Of a stretch of DNA of 64,000 nucleotides, positions 43,200 to 52,554 are shown piece by piece; the stretch's first letter is position 1, and the number at the start of each line of letters is the position of its first letter. The notes under the pieces are model-generated. The model saw only the letters and a list, made by a program, of their open reading frames with translations, was not told where the DNA came from and searched no databases. The stretch covers positions 5,574,501-5,638,500 of the forward strand of contig NZ_CP125957.1 of assembly GCF_030064125.1 (NCBI RefSeq), read 5' to 3'. This DNA is from Pseudomonas sp. G2-4 (GTDB lineage: Bacteria; Pseudomonadota; Gammaproteobacteria; Pseudomonadales; Pseudomonadaceae). Made by a program: the position numbers and the translations under genes.

Positions 43200-44537
43200 A
43201 TGATTCCTTCCCAAAGTTCCCGCCTGGCCCCTGGCCTGGGTGCCTCGACCGGCGGCATCGGCGACAAGATCCGCGGCGCCATGGCCGTAGGCAAAACCCG
43301 CTGGGGCATGCTCGCCCTGGTGTTTTTCGCCACCACGCTGAACTACATCGACCGTGCCGCCCTGGGCGTGATGCAGCCGATCCTCGCCAAGGAGATGAGC
43401 TGGACGGCGATGGATTATGCCAACATCAATTTCTGGTTCCAGGTCGGCTATGCGATCGGCTTTGTGCTGCAGGGTCGGCTGATCGACCGGGTCGGCGTCA
43501 AGCGCGTGTTCTTCTGCGCCGTGCTGCTCTGGAGCCTCGCGACCGGTGCCCATGGCCTGGCCACTTCGGCGCTGGGGTTCATGGTCTGCCGCTTCATCCT
43601 CGGCCTGACCGAAGCTGCCAACTATCCAGCCTGTGTGAAGACCACACGGCTGTGGTTCCCGGCCGGTGAACGGGCCGTGGCCACCGGCATTTTCAACGCC
43701 GGGACCAACGTCGGCGCGATGTTCACCCCGATGCTCTTGCCACTGGTCCTGCACGTGTGGGGCTGGCAGGCTGCGTTCCTGTGCATGGCCGCGCTGGGCG
43801 GGATCTGGCTGCTGTTCTGGGGCCTGAAATACTTCAACCCGGAAGACCATCCCAGCGTCAAACAATCGGAACTTGACTACATCCAGGCCCAGGAAGAACC
43901 CGACCAGGTCCGCGTGCCCTTCTCCCGCATCCTGCGCATGCGCGGCACATGGGCCTTCGCCTTGGCCTACTCGATCACCGCACCGGTGTTCTGGTTCTAC
44001 CTTTACTGGCTGCCGCCGTTCCTGAACCAGCAATACAACCTGGGCATCAACGTGACCCAAATGGGCATCCCGCTGATCATCATCTACCTCACCGCCGACT
44101 TCGGCAGCGTGGGCGGCGGGATCCTGTCTTCGTTCCTGATCGGCCGCGGCCTCGATCCGATCAAGGCGCGCCTGGTGTCCATGCTGCTGTTCGCCTGCTG
44201 CATCATCGGCGTGATCATGGCCGCCGGTTCCAGCAGCCTGTGGATGGCGGTGTTTGCCATTTCCCTGGCCATCGGCGCGCACCAGGCCTGGACCGCCAAC
44301 ATCTGGAGCCTGGTGATGGATTACACGCCTAAGTACATGATGAGCACGGTGTTCGGCTTCGGTGGCATGTGCGCGGCCGTCGGCGGGATGTTCATGACCC
44401 AACTGGTGGGCCACATCCTTACGATCACCAACAACAACTACACCGTGTTGTTCACCTTGATCCCGGCGATGTATTTCATAGCCTTGACCTGGCTGTACTT
44501 CATGGCGCCGCGCAAGGTGCCGACGCTGGAAAACTGA
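43200..44537 (+). CDS. MFS transporter for aromatic/quinate-type acids (ACS family)
   Basis: 445 residues; ATG 43200 follows an ACGGG ribosome site. An in-frame ATG near residue 28 (MAVGKTRWGMLALVFFATTLNYIDRAALG) is an alternative. There are twelve helices; the start resembles anion/carboxylate porters (NYIDRAALGVMQP) and RFILGLTEAANYPACVKTTRLWFP is a family hallmark. It is divergent from quiC1 in the PA0241 position, so uptake of quinate, shikimate, dehydroshikimate or a similar acid is inferred. Confidence 0.88.
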   Translation: MIPSQSSRLAPGLGASTGGIGDKIRGAMAVGKTRWGMLALVFFATTLNYIDRAALGVMQPILAKEMSWTAMDYANINFWFQVGYAIGFVLQGRLIDRVGVKRVFFCAVLLWSLATGAHGLATSALGFMVCRFILGLTEAANYPACVKTTRLWFPAGERAVATGIFNAGTNVGAMFTPMLLPLVLHVWGWQAAFLCMAALGGIWLLFWGLKYFNPEDHPSVKQSELDYIQAQEEPDQVRVPFSRILRMRGTWAFALAYSITAPVFWFYLYWLPPFLNQQYNLGINVTQMGIPLIIIYLTADFGSVGGGILSSFLIGRGLDPIKARLVSMLLFACCIIGVIMAAGSSSLWMAVFAISLAIGAHQAWTANIWSLVMDYTPKYMMSTVFGFGGMCAAVGGMFMTQLVGHILTITNNNYTVLFTLIPAMYFIALTWLYFMAPRKVPTLEN

Positions 44538-44552
44538 TACGGCTGGAAATGA

Positions 44553-44650
44553 CCCGTGGCGAGGGAGCTTGCTCCCGCTCGATTGCGCAGCAATCGCAAA
44601 AAAGCGAGGGCCGCTTCGCAGCCCAGCGGGAGCAAGCTCCCTCGCCACAG
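44553..44650. repeat. inverted REP pair (GTGGCGAGGG class)
   Basis: GTGGCGAGGGAGCTTGCTCC and its inverse arm ending CTCCCTCGCCACAG, with ATTGCGCAGCAAT and GGCCGCTTCGCAGCC-type inner stems, between convergent transporter genes. Confidence 0.85.
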
Positions 44651-44683
44651 AGGGCTGTGCTGGCCATCAAGGGTTCTGTGCGG

Positions 44684-45562
44684 TTACTTACGCCGCTGCT
44701 GCCACGCCGCCGCCAACCCGCTCAAGCAGATCAGGGCGATGCCCACCACGGTGGTCAGCGTCGGTGTATGGCTGAAAAACAACCAGCCCAGCAACCCGGC
44801 AAACACGATCTGGCAATACCCGAACGGCGCGAGCAGCGCCGGGGCGGCAAAGCGGAAGGCTTGGGTCAACATCAAGTGAGCGGTCATCCCGCAGGCACCC
44901 AGCGCCAGCATCATCACCCCATGCATCAGGCTCGGCACTTGCCAGAAGAACGGCACCAGTGCGCTCATCACCAACGTGTTGCACAGGCCGGCGAAGAAAT
45001 TGCTGGTGGTCGGGCTGTCGATCTCACTGAGCTTGCGCGTGAGCAACTGGTAGAAGCAGAAAAAAAGCGCCGAACAGAATGGCAACAACACCGCCGGGGT
45101 GAACAGATCGCCACCGGGATGGACGATGATCAACACCCCGATAAAACCGAAGATCACCGCGATCCATTGACCGCGCGTCACGTGTTCACCCAGCAACGGC
45201 ACCGACAACGCGGTCACCAGCACGGGCGCGAGGAAGTTGACCGCCGTCGCTTCCGCCAATGGAATGAACATCAACGCGGTGGTGAAAAACAGACTGGTCC
45301 CCAGCAAGCACAACGCCCGGGCGAACTGCCATAACGGGCGCTTGGTACGTAGAACCCGCAGCCCCGAACGCGGCAGGAAGATACCCGCCATCAACAAGGT
45401 GTGCACCACGTAACGTGCCCAGACCACCATGATGATCGGATAAAAACCCGACAGATATTTGGCCAACGCGTCATGACTGGAGAACAGGAACGTTGCGACC
45501 AGAATAAGCACGATGCCCTTGAAAGCCTGATTGACGCCGGAGAGCGGTGTGCTGACGGTCAT
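44684..45562 (-). CDS. EamA/DMT-family transporter
   Basis: 292 residues, about ten transmembrane helices in two EamA repeats (first starts VLILVATFLFSSHDALAKYLSG; second near LLPFCSALFFCFYQLLTRKL). Members move amino acids, nucleosides or other metabolites out of the cell; the substrate here is unknown. Typical motifs LAEATAVNFLAPVLVTALSVPLLGEHVT (helix 3-4) are present. It is not obviously linked to the quinate block, whose end is marked by a REP pair. Confidence 0.88.
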   Translation of the reverse strand: MTVSTPLSGVNQAFKGIVLILVATFLFSSHDALAKYLSGFYPIIMVVWARYVVHTLLMAGIFLPRSGLRVLRTKRPLWQFARALCLLGTSLFFTTALMFIPLAEATAVNFLAPVLVTALSVPLLGEHVTRGQWIAVIFGFIGVLIIVHPGGDLFTPAVLLPFCSALFFCFYQLLTRKLSEIDSPTTSNFFAGLCNTLVMSALVPFFWQVPSLMHGVMMLALGACGMTAHLMLTQAFRFAAPALLAPFGYCQIVFAGLLGWLFFSHTPTLTTVVGIALICLSGLAAAWQQRRK

Positions 45563-45814
45563 GAGGGAAACCTGCGTTGCTTGATGTAGGGGCCGTGACG
45601 CACGTTGCAGTTATTGGGCCAGCGAGCATACCGATAAGTTCTGAATCCGAAGTGTAATGAAAATTCCGCAGCCAGGCAGGATTGGCTCACCGCTGAACCA
45701 AAACCCGTGTCCGTTGCCTGACAGCTCAAGCGCAGCGCGCACCTTGGGCGCCTAAAAGCTAGACTTACCGCCACAGCAGTCATTTTTAGCAGGGTCATTC
45801 AGAGGACTTCCCCC

Positions 45815-46696
45815 ATGTTATGGAAAAAAGGTCGCCGTAGTGACAATGTGGTGGACGCCCGTGGTGACGGTGGCGGCGGCGGGATGCGCTTCGGCGGTGG
45901 CAAGGGCCTGAGCCTGACGGCCATTGTCCTGATCGTCGGCATTGGCTGGATCACCGGCCAGGACCCGATGCAAATTCTCGGGCAATTGGCCGGGCAGATG
46001 GACCAGTCTGCACCCACGTCCTCGCAAACCCGCCAGGCGCCACCGGCCAACGATGAACAGGCCGAGTTCGTGCGCTCGATCCTTGGCGACACCGAAGACA
46101 CCTGGGGCCAGGTTTTCCAGCAGGCGGGTCGCCAATACCAACAACCGAAACTGGTGCTGTTCAGTGGTCGGGTCAACTCGGCCTGCGGCCTGGCCTCCTC
46201 GGCAACCGGCCCGTTCTACTGCCCGGCCGACCGCCAGGTGTACCTGGACATGAGCTTCTTCAAGGAAATGTCCCAGCGCTTCGCCGCCGCCGGGGACTTC
46301 GCCCAGGCCTACGTGATTGCCCATGAAGTCGGACACCATGTGCAGACCCTGCTCGGCGTGTCGGCGAAAATCCAGGAGGCCCGCCAACAAGGCCGGCAGA
46401 TGGAGGGTGACGGTGGCTTGCTGGTACGCCAGGAATTGCAGGCCGATTGCCTGGCCGGGGTCTGGGCCAACCACGCGCAGAAACGCCTGAACTGGCTGGA
46501 ACCGGGCGACATCGAAGAAGCCTTGAACGCCGCCAATGCCATCGGTGACGACCGCTTGCAGCAACAAGGCCAGGGCCGTGTGGTGCCGGACTCCTTTACC
46601 CACGGCACCTCGGCACAACGGGTGCGCTGGTTCAAGACCGGCTTCGCCCAGGGCCAGGTCAGCCAGTGCGACACCTTCGCGGCGAAAGCCCTGTAA
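45815..46696 (+). CDS. ypfJ: YpfJ-type neutral zinc metallopeptidase
   Basis: 293 residues. A glycine-rich N-terminus (RGDGGGGGMRFGGGKG) leads into one membrane helix (LSLTAIVLIVGIGWITG). The catalytic zinc site is AYVIAHEVGHHVQ (HExxH), with a third ligand or accessory residue in RQELQADCLAGVWAN. Four cysteines are possible disulfides in the periplasmic part (VNSACGL, FYCPADR). It is an inner-membrane-anchored periplasmic protein of unknown substrate. The stop TAA is followed directly by the next ATG. Confidence 0.93.
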   Translation: MLWKKGRRSDNVVDARGDGGGGGMRFGGGKGLSLTAIVLIVGIGWITGQDPMQILGQLAGQMDQSAPTSSQTRQAPPANDEQAEFVRSILGDTEDTWGQVFQQAGRQYQQPKLVLFSGRVNSACGLASSATGPFYCPADRQVYLDMSFFKEMSQRFAAAGDFAQAYVIAHEVGHHVQTLLGVSAKIQEARQQGRQMEGDGGLLVRQELQADCLAGVWANHAQKRLNWLEPGDIEEALNAANAIGDDRLQQQGQGRVVPDSFTHGTSAQRVRWFKTGFAQGQVSQCDTFAAKAL

Positions 46697-47644
46697 ATGA
46701 AGTGGGGCGCATTGATTGGGCTGCTGCTGTGCTGCACCGTCGCCCAGGCAGACGAACATGGCGTGAACGTGGTCGCGCAGGGGCGACTGCAGTTCAAGGG
46801 GGGCGCCATGGCCGTCGATGTGAGCCCGCCCCCTGCGTCCATCCAACGCGTGCTGATCATCCTCCATGGTCGACTGCGCAATGCCGACACCTACCTGCAC
46901 AGCGCCGAAAAAGCCGCCGAGCACGCCGGACAGCTGGCCACGACCCTGATCATCGCCCCGCAGTTTCTCAACGAACAGGATGTAGCTCGGCATCAACTGC
47001 CCAACGACCTCCTGCGCTGGCAGGGCAACGACTGGATGGCCGGTGGTTTGTCCACAGGGCCAAATCCGGTCAGTTCCTTTCAGGTACTCGATGACATCGT
47101 GGCGCGGGTCAGTGATCGCCAGCAATTCCCCGAAGTGAAGGAGATCGTCATCGCCGGCCATTCCGGCGGCGCCCAGGTGGTGCAGCGCTATGCCCTGCTC
47201 GCCCACGGCCAATACCGGATCAGCCCGCGGTTTGTCATTGCCAACCCGTCGTCCTACGCCTATTTCGATGCCCAACGGCCCATGGCCTTCGACCCTGCCA
47301 GTTGCCCTGGCTTCAATCACTGGAAGTACGGCCTGCAGAACCTGCCCGCCTATGCCGCCGGACAAACCCCCGCTCAGTTGGAGGCAAACTACGTCAGGCG
47401 CGACATCGTCTATTTGCTCGGGCAACAAGACATCGACCCGGAGCATCCGGCGCTGGATAAAGGTTGCGAGGCGCAGACCCAGGGGCCGTATCGGCTACTG
47501 CGCGGGCATTTCTTTTTCGACTACCTGACGCGGCGTCATCCCGCAGGGTTGAACCAGCGGCTGATCGAGGTGCCGGGGGTTGGGCATAACGGCAATGGGA
47601 TGCTGACTTCGCCGGAGGGGTTGAAGGTGTTGTTTGGGCGGTAA
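46697..47644 (+). CDS. secreted alpha/beta-hydrolase-like protein
   Basis: 315 residues; signal peptide MKWGALIGLLLCCTVAQA. The oxyanion region is RVLIILHGRLRNADTYL, and the nucleophile elbow IVIAGHSGGAQVVQRYA carries the GxSxG serine. The final histidine probably lies in VPGVGHNGNGML. It resembles serine hydrolases of the LipA/esterase-like type but no substrate can be named. It starts immediately after the ypfJ stop, so the two are translationally linked. Confidence 0.85.
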   Translation: MKWGALIGLLLCCTVAQADEHGVNVVAQGRLQFKGGAMAVDVSPPPASIQRVLIILHGRLRNADTYLHSAEKAAEHAGQLATTLIIAPQFLNEQDVARHQLPNDLLRWQGNDWMAGGLSTGPNPVSSFQVLDDIVARVSDRQQFPEVKEIVIAGHSGGAQVVQRYALLAHGQYRISPRFVIANPSSYAYFDAQRPMAFDPASCPGFNHWKYGLQNLPAYAAGQTPAQLEANYVRRDIVYLLGQQDIDPEHPALDKGCEAQTQGPYRLLRGHFFFDYLTRRHPAGLNQRLIEVPGVGHNGNGMLTSPEGLKVLFGR

Positions 47645-47669
47645 GTTTTGTGTCGACTGGACGGGCCTC

Positions 47670-47766
47670 TTCGCGAGCAGGCTCGCTCCCACAGGAGAAC
47701 TTTGTTGATCGCAGTTTTTTTGCCCACAGCAGATCAACTGTGGGAGCGAGCCTGCTCGCGAAGGCG
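47670..47766. repeat. inverted REP pair (GTGGGAGCGAGC class)
   Basis: TCGCGAGCAGGCTCGCTCCC is followed about 45 bp later by GGGAGCGAGCCTGCTCGCGA, in the convergent space between the hydrolase gene and the HAD gene. Confidence 0.85.
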
Positions 47767-47787
47767 GTGGGTCAGTCACCACCCATC

Positions 47788-48381
47788 TCAAGCCAAAAGC
47801 ATCCGCCGCAACTCAACACAATCGCGCGCATGCCAGTCCGTCAGCTCCGGCCACGGATTATCCGGCAGGTTCACCAGTACCGTCCGCGCACCCGCCGCCC
47901 GGCCACAGTCCAGGTCGAAGCGGTAGTCGCCCACCATCACCATCGTCTCGGGCGCGACGTTCCAGGCTTCGGCCAGCTTCAACAGCCCACCGGGATGAGG
48001 CTTGGGTGGTGCTTCGTCGCGGCCCAGTACATCCTCCACGGCAAAACAGTCCGCCAGGCCGATGGCCTCGAGGGTGACATGGGCCAGCTCGCGGGCGTTG
48101 CGGGTCAGGATGCCCAGGCGATCACCCCGCCCGGCCAGTTCGCGCACCAACTCCACCGCCCCCGCCGCGGGCCTGGAGCCCAGCGCCAGGTCGCGCTCGT
48201 GCTCCAGCAGCCAGGCATGTTTGATGGCGGCCTCATCAGCCGGCAACGCCGCCAGGTGGGTCAGGATGTCGTCTTCGGCCGGGATCGCCAGGGCCACGCG
48301 GATCGCCGCGAAATCATGCACGGCGATGGTCAGCGTGCCATCCATGTCGAACACCCAGTGCCGCACTTCGGACAGGCTCAT
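47788..48381 (-). CDS. HAD-superfamily hydrolase (subfamily IA)
   Basis: 197 residues from ATG 48381, overlapping the tesB stop by 4 nt (ATGA). HAD motifs: VFDMDGTLT (motif I nucleophile and acid Asp), GILTRN (II), KPHPGGLL (III, K) and MVGDYRFDLDCGRAAG (IV). It is a small phosphatase of unknown substrate; phosphoglycolate or other small phosphoesters are typical. Coupled to tesB in one transcript. Confidence 0.92.
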   Translation of the reverse strand: MSLSEVRHWVFDMDGTLTIAVHDFAAIRVALAIPAEDDILTHLAALPADEAAIKHAWLLEHERDLALGSRPAAGAVELVRELAGRGDRLGILTRNARELAHVTLEAIGLADCFAVEDVLGRDEAPPKPHPGGLLKLAEAWNVAPETMVMVGDYRFDLDCGRAAGARTVLVNLPDNPWPELTDWHARDCVELRRMLLA

Positions 48382-49247
48382 GCCCAATCCTTGCGGTGGC
48401 GGATGAGCCCTTCCTGGGTAACCGACGCCACCAGTTGCCCGGCGCGGTTGAACACGCTGCCACGGGAGAATCCACGGGAATTGCCGGCCCACGGGCTGTC
48501 CATGGCGTAGAGCAGCCAATCATCGGCGCGCAGGTCGGCATGGAACCACAAGGCGTGATCGAGGCTGGCGACCTGCATGTCTTTCTGCCACACCGATTTG
48601 CCGTGGGGCAACATCGAGGTGGTCAACAAGCCGAAGTCCGACGCGTAGGCCAGCAGATACTTGTGCAAGGCCGGCGAATCCGCCAGGGCACCATCGGCGC
48701 GGAACCACACGTACTTGACCGGATCGGCCGGTTGCGGGTTGTAGGGGTCTTTCTCGGTGACCGGGCGCACTTCGATCGGCTTGGGGCACAGCAGTTTTTC
48801 CCGCATGTGCTCGGGCAGCAGGTGCGCCCGCTGCTGAGTCAGCTCCAGCTCGGACGGCAGGTTCTCCGGCCCGACGACGTGCGGCATGGTGCTCTGATGC
48901 TCAAAGCCCTCTTCGTCGTACTGGAACGACGCGCTGCAAGTAAAAATCGGATGGCCCTTCTGGATCGCCGTCACTCGGCGGGTGCTGAAACTGCCACCGT
49001 CACGCACTCGGTCCACCTGGTAGACCACCGGCAACGCCGCGTCACCCGGGCGCAGGAAATAACCGTGCATCGAGTGCACATGACGCGCCTCTTCCACGGT
49101 CTGGCTGGCCGCTGACAGTGACTGGCCCAACACCTGGCCGCCGAACAACTGGCGGAACCCCAGGTCCTGGCTGCGACCGCGAAACAGGTTCTCTTCGATC
49201 GGTTCCAGGGTCAGCAGGTCGACCAGATCTTCCAACACGTGGCTCAT
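48378..49247 (-). CDS. tesB: acyl-CoA thioesterase II
   Basis: 289 residues, the normal TesB length. It has two hot-dog folds: N-terminal QLFGGQVLGQSLSAASQTV and C-terminal YASDFGLLTTSMLPHG with the catalytic Asp in SDFGLL, plus later Thr/Gln (SVTQEGLIRHR). It hydrolyses medium- and long-chain acyl-CoA esters. It lies in a two-gene operon with the HAD gene downstream. Confidence 0.95.
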   Translation of the reverse strand: MSHVLEDLVDLLTLEPIEENLFRGRSQDLGFRQLFGGQVLGQSLSAASQTVEEARHVHSMHGYFLRPGDAALPVVYQVDRVRDGGSFSTRRVTAIQKGHPIFTCSASFQYDEEGFEHQSTMPHVVGPENLPSELELTQQRAHLLPEHMREKLLCPKPIEVRPVTEKDPYNPQPADPVKYVWFRADGALADSPALHKYLLAYASDFGLLTTSMLPHGKSVWQKDMQVASLDHALWFHADLRADDWLLYAMDSPWAGNSRGFSRGSVFNRAGQLVASVTQEGLIRHRKDWA

Positions 49248-49350
49248 TCAGACTTTCCTCACACAGCGCAACACCGCGCAGCCTGTGCTGCGGCGGTGGA
49301 TCGATTGTTGGCCCGGCCATTGTCGCGGGCATTGTAAACGTCCGTGTCGG

Positions 49351-49920
49351 CTAACCGTGCAGGGTCTGCAGCCACTGCTCACGGTTGATGCGATAGAGCA
49401 CATGGTGACGCAATGGATGATCGACTGCGAGTGTTGGGTGTTCGAAGTCGTCAGCCGGGTCATGCTGCATGCCGATGGCCTGCATGACTTTTTGCGACGG
49501 CAGGTTATCCACAGCGGTGAACGCCACCACTTCGTTCAGCAACAACTGGTCGAAAGCACAGCGCAGTGCCGTCCATGCGGCCTCGCTGGCATACCCCAGC
49601 CCCCAATGCTCCCGGGCCAGGCGCCAGCCAATCTCGATCGCCGGCGTGAAGTGCGCGTCAAACCCGACCACGCCCAGCCCGGTAAAACCGATAAAGGCCC
49701 CGGTGTCCTTGCGCTCCAGTGCCCACAAGCCAAAACCATGCTCGGCAAAATGCCCACGCACGCGCCCGATCAGTGCGGCGCTTTCCAGACGGCTCAGGCG
49801 CGCCGGGAAATAACGCATCACCTGCGGGTCTGCGCACATGGCGGCAAATTCCGGCAAGTCATCATCGCGCCACTGCCGCAAGAGCAGCCGCGCGCTTTCC
49901 AGTTCCAGTATCGGCTCCAT
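49351..49920 (-). CDS. GNAT-family N-acetyltransferase
   Basis: 189 residues from ATG 49920 after GGGGAG; a GTG two codons upstream is too close to that site. The RimJ/RimL-like acetyltransferase_3 layout: LESARLLLRQWRDDDLPEFAAM, EIGWRLAREHWGLGYASEAAWTAL (acetyl-CoA pyrophosphate loop) and EVVAFTAVDNLPSQKVMQAIGM. The substrate is unknown; ribosomal or small-molecule amines are possible. Confidence 0.88.
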   Translation of the reverse strand: MEPILELESARLLLRQWRDDDLPEFAAMCADPQVMRYFPARLSRLESAALIGRVRGHFAEHGFGLWALERKDTGAFIGFTGLGVVGFDAHFTPAIEIGWRLAREHWGLGYASEAAWTALRCAFDQLLLNEVVAFTAVDNLPSQKVMQAIGMQHDPADDFEHPTLAVDHPLRHHVLYRINREQWLQTLHG

Positions 49921-49993
49921 TTTCACTCCCCTTCCATGCCCCAGAGTCTACATCGCTGGTAGGATCCGTCACTCCATCGCCACTGAAAACACC

Positions 49994-50914
49994 ATGTCGC
50001 TGCCACTGATCTATCACGAAGACTACAGCCCCGAGTTCCCGGCGGAACACCGTTTCCCCATGGATAAATTCCGCCTGCTGCGCGATCACCTGGTAGACAG
50101 CGGCCTGACCTGCGACGCCGACCTGCTGCGCCCGGAGCTGTGTCCGCCAGACATCCTCGCCCTGGCCCATGACCGCGCTTATATCGAACGCTACATGGGC
50201 GGCGAGTTGTGCCGTGAAGACCAACGGCGGTTAGGCCTGCCCTGGAGCGAAGCCCTGGCCCGCCGAACGGTACGCGCCGTGGGCGGCTCGCTACTGGCGG
50301 CCGAGCAGGCCCTCGAGCACGGGCTGGCCTGCCATTTGGCCGGCGGCACCCATCACGCCCATTACGACCACCCGGCCGGATTTTGCATTTTCAACGACCT
50401 GGCGGTGATCAGCCGGTATTTCCTGGCCAGCGGCCGAGTCTCGCGGGTGCTTATTTTCGACTGCGATGTGCATCAGGGCGACGGTACCGCCCGAATACTC
50501 CATGACACTCCGGACGCCGTGACAGTTTCCTTGCACTGCGAAAAGAATTTTCCTGCACGCAAGGCCCAAAGCGACTGGGACATTCCCCTGCCCATGGGCA
50601 TGGAAGACGGCGCTTATCTGAAAGTGGTGGACGATGCGCTCAACTACCTGCTGCCGCTCTACCAGCCCGACCTGGTGCTGTACGACGCCGGTGTCGACGT
50701 GCACAAGGACGATGCCCTCGGTTATCTGAAGCTGACCGACGCAGGCCTTGCCGCCCGGGACGAAAGCGTCATGCGCCATTGCCTGGGGCGCGACATCCCG
50801 GTGGTCGGCGTGATCGGCGGCGGCTACAGCAAGGATCGCCAGGCCCTGGCTCGCCGCCACGGGATCCTGCACCACAGCGCACAAAAGGTCTGGGCGTCAT
50901 CAGGTTGTCATTGA
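49994..50914 (+). CDS. histone-deacetylase-like amidohydrolase
   Basis: 306 residues from ATG 49994. The arginase/deacetylase fold is visible with GGTHHAHYDHPAGFCIFNDLAV (charge-relay His pair), metal ligands FDCDVHQGDGTA (Asp, His), and YDAGVDVHKDDALGYL (second Asp). The bacterial class IV-like group acts on acetylated polyamines or small amides, but the substrate here is unknown. It lies alone between the GNAT and a REP region. Confidence 0.9.
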   Translation: MSLPLIYHEDYSPEFPAEHRFPMDKFRLLRDHLVDSGLTCDADLLRPELCPPDILALAHDRAYIERYMGGELCREDQRRLGLPWSEALARRTVRAVGGSLLAAEQALEHGLACHLAGGTHHAHYDHPAGFCIFNDLAVISRYFLASGRVSRVLIFDCDVHQGDGTARILHDTPDAVTVSLHCEKNFPARKAQSDWDIPLPMGMEDGAYLKVVDDALNYLLPLYQPDLVLYDAGVDVHKDDALGYLKLTDAGLAARDESVMRHCLGRDIPVVGVIGGGYSKDRQALARRHGILHHSAQKVWASSGCH

Positions 50915-51047
50915 AAGCTGGGCGCGTTACCCACAATGCCTGTGGAGCGGCCTGTGGATAACCTGAGTGAAACGGCCTACAGGCTATGTCGCTTGTAGCG
51001 TGCAGGGGCTTGGTTGTTTTTTGATCACTCATTAAAAACACCACCCC

Positions 51048-51138
51048 CTGTGGGAGCGAGCTTGCTCGCGATAGCGGAGGGTCAGATACATCAATGCCAC
51101 TGACACGCCGCTATCGCGAGCAAGCTCGCTCCCACAGG
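51048..51138. repeat. inverted REP pair (GTGGGAGCGAGC class)
   Basis: TGTGGGAGCGAGCTTGCTCG and the inverse arm GCGAGCAAGCTCGCTCCCAC in the 274-bp space before the flavoprotein gene; no other feature is seen there. Confidence 0.85.
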
Positions 51139-51188
51139 GATCCGTACTGGTAGAATGCCCCGCCTATCCCAGCCCCCCAGTTCAAATC

Positions 51189-52430
51189 ATGACCTCGACC
51201 GCCCAGCCATCCCCCTCAAACATCGCCATCATCGGCGGCGGCCCAGCCGGCCTGATGGCGGCCGAGGTGTTGAGCCAGGCCGGGATCCAAGTCGATCTGT
51301 ACGACGGCATGCCTTCAGTGGGCAGGAAGTTTCTGCTGGCCGGTGTCGGCGGCATGAACATCACCCACTCGGAAGCTTACCCGGCCTTCCTGGCCCGCTA
51401 CGCCGAACGCGCGCCGAACCTCGCGCCGCTGCTGCGAGCCTTCGGGGCCGATGAGTTGTGCTCATGGATTCACGGGCTGGGCATCGACACCTTTGTCGGC
51501 AGCTCCGGGCGGGTTTTTCCGACCGACATGAAAGCCGCCCCGCTGCTGCGCGCCTGGCTCAAACGCCTGCGCGAGGCGGGCGTGAGGATTCACACTCGCC
51601 ATCGCTGGCTTGGCTGGAACCCCGACGGCAGCCTGAGGATCGCAGCCCCGGACGGTGAAAAGGCGCTGCTGCCCAGCGCGACATTGCTGGCATTGGGCGG
51701 CGGCAGCTGGTCACGGCTGGGCTCCGATGGCGCGTGGATGTTGCCGCTGGAACAACGCGGTGTGGTCCTGGCGCCCTTGCAGCCGAGCAACTGCGGATTC
51801 GAAGTGCAGGCCTGGAGCGATTTGATGGTCAGCAAATTCGCCGGCGCCCCGCTGAAAAACATCGCCATCGGTTTGAACGACGATGTACCGCGCCTCGGCG
51901 AATGCGTGATCACCGCCACGGGTATCGAAGGCAGCCTGATCTACGCCCTGTCGGCACCAATCCGCGAAGCGATCAACCAACACGGCAGCGCGACCATTCA
52001 CCTGGACCTGCTGCCGGGCCGGCCTGTGGATAAAATCCAGCACGCCCTGAGCAAGCCTCGCGGTTCACGCTCGATGGCCAAGCACTTGCACAGCCAGTTG
52101 GGGATCGACGGGGTCAAGGCCGCGCTGCTGCGCGAACTCACACCAGCCGAATGCTTCGCTGAGCCGACGCGCCTGGCCCGGGCGATCAAGGCCTTGCCAT
52201 TGACCCTGGTGAAAACCCGCCCACTGGATGAAGCCATCAGCAGCGCCGGTGGCGTGACATTCGAAGCCTTGGACGAACGCCTGATGCTCAAGCAGATACC
52301 CGGCGTGTTCTGCGCCGGGGAAATGCTCGACTGGGAAGCGCCGACCGGCGGCTATCTGCTGACGGCCTGCTTTGCCAGCGGCCGGGCGGCGGGGTTGGGG
52401 ATGCTGGAGTGGCTAAAGCGCAAGGGTTGA
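51189..52430 (+). CDS. HI0933-like FAD-dependent oxidoreductase (TIGR03862-type)
   Basis: 413 residues. The Rossmann FAD motif is IAIIGGGPAGLMAAEVLSQAG; the family block GRKFLLAGVGGMNITHSE is typical of HI0933/YhiN flavoproteins. C-terminal FAD contacts are in GVFCAGEMLDWEAPTGGYLLTACFASGRAAG. The reaction is unknown. The start codon ATG 51189 has no strong ribosome site. It is followed by a REP pair. Confidence 0.88.
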   Translation: MTSTAQPSPSNIAIIGGGPAGLMAAEVLSQAGIQVDLYDGMPSVGRKFLLAGVGGMNITHSEAYPAFLARYAERAPNLAPLLRAFGADELCSWIHGLGIDTFVGSSGRVFPTDMKAAPLLRAWLKRLREAGVRIHTRHRWLGWNPDGSLRIAAPDGEKALLPSATLLALGGGSWSRLGSDGAWMLPLEQRGVVLAPLQPSNCGFEVQAWSDLMVSKFAGAPLKNIAIGLNDDVPRLGECVITATGIEGSLIYALSAPIREAINQHGSATIHLDLLPGRPVDKIQHALSKPRGSRSMAKHLHSQLGIDGVKAALLRELTPAECFAEPTRLARAIKALPLTLVKTRPLDEAISSAGGVTFEALDERLMLKQIPGVFCAGEMLDWEAPTGGYLLTACFASGRAAGLGMLEWLKRKG

Positions 52431-52446
52431 AGACCGAGGCGCGCCT

Positions 52447-52530
52447 ATCGCGAGCAAGCTCGCTCCCACATTGATCGCAATCCTTCTGACAGAACCCGGT
52501 CAACTGTGGGAGCGAGCTTGCTCGCGATAG
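52447..52530. repeat. inverted REP pair (GTGGGAGCGAGC class)
   Basis: TCGCGAGCAAGCTCGCTCCC and GGGAGCGAGCTTGCTCGCGA oriented outward, between the flavoprotein and the helicase genes that converge here. Confidence 0.85.
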
Positions 52531-52554
52531 CGATTTATCAGACCCAGCAGGTCA

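Noticed and set aside
43041..44648. 535-codon frame antisense to the MFS transporter
   Set aside because: Shadow translation rich in His/Gln/Asp; the plus-strand product is a typical 12-helix transporter.
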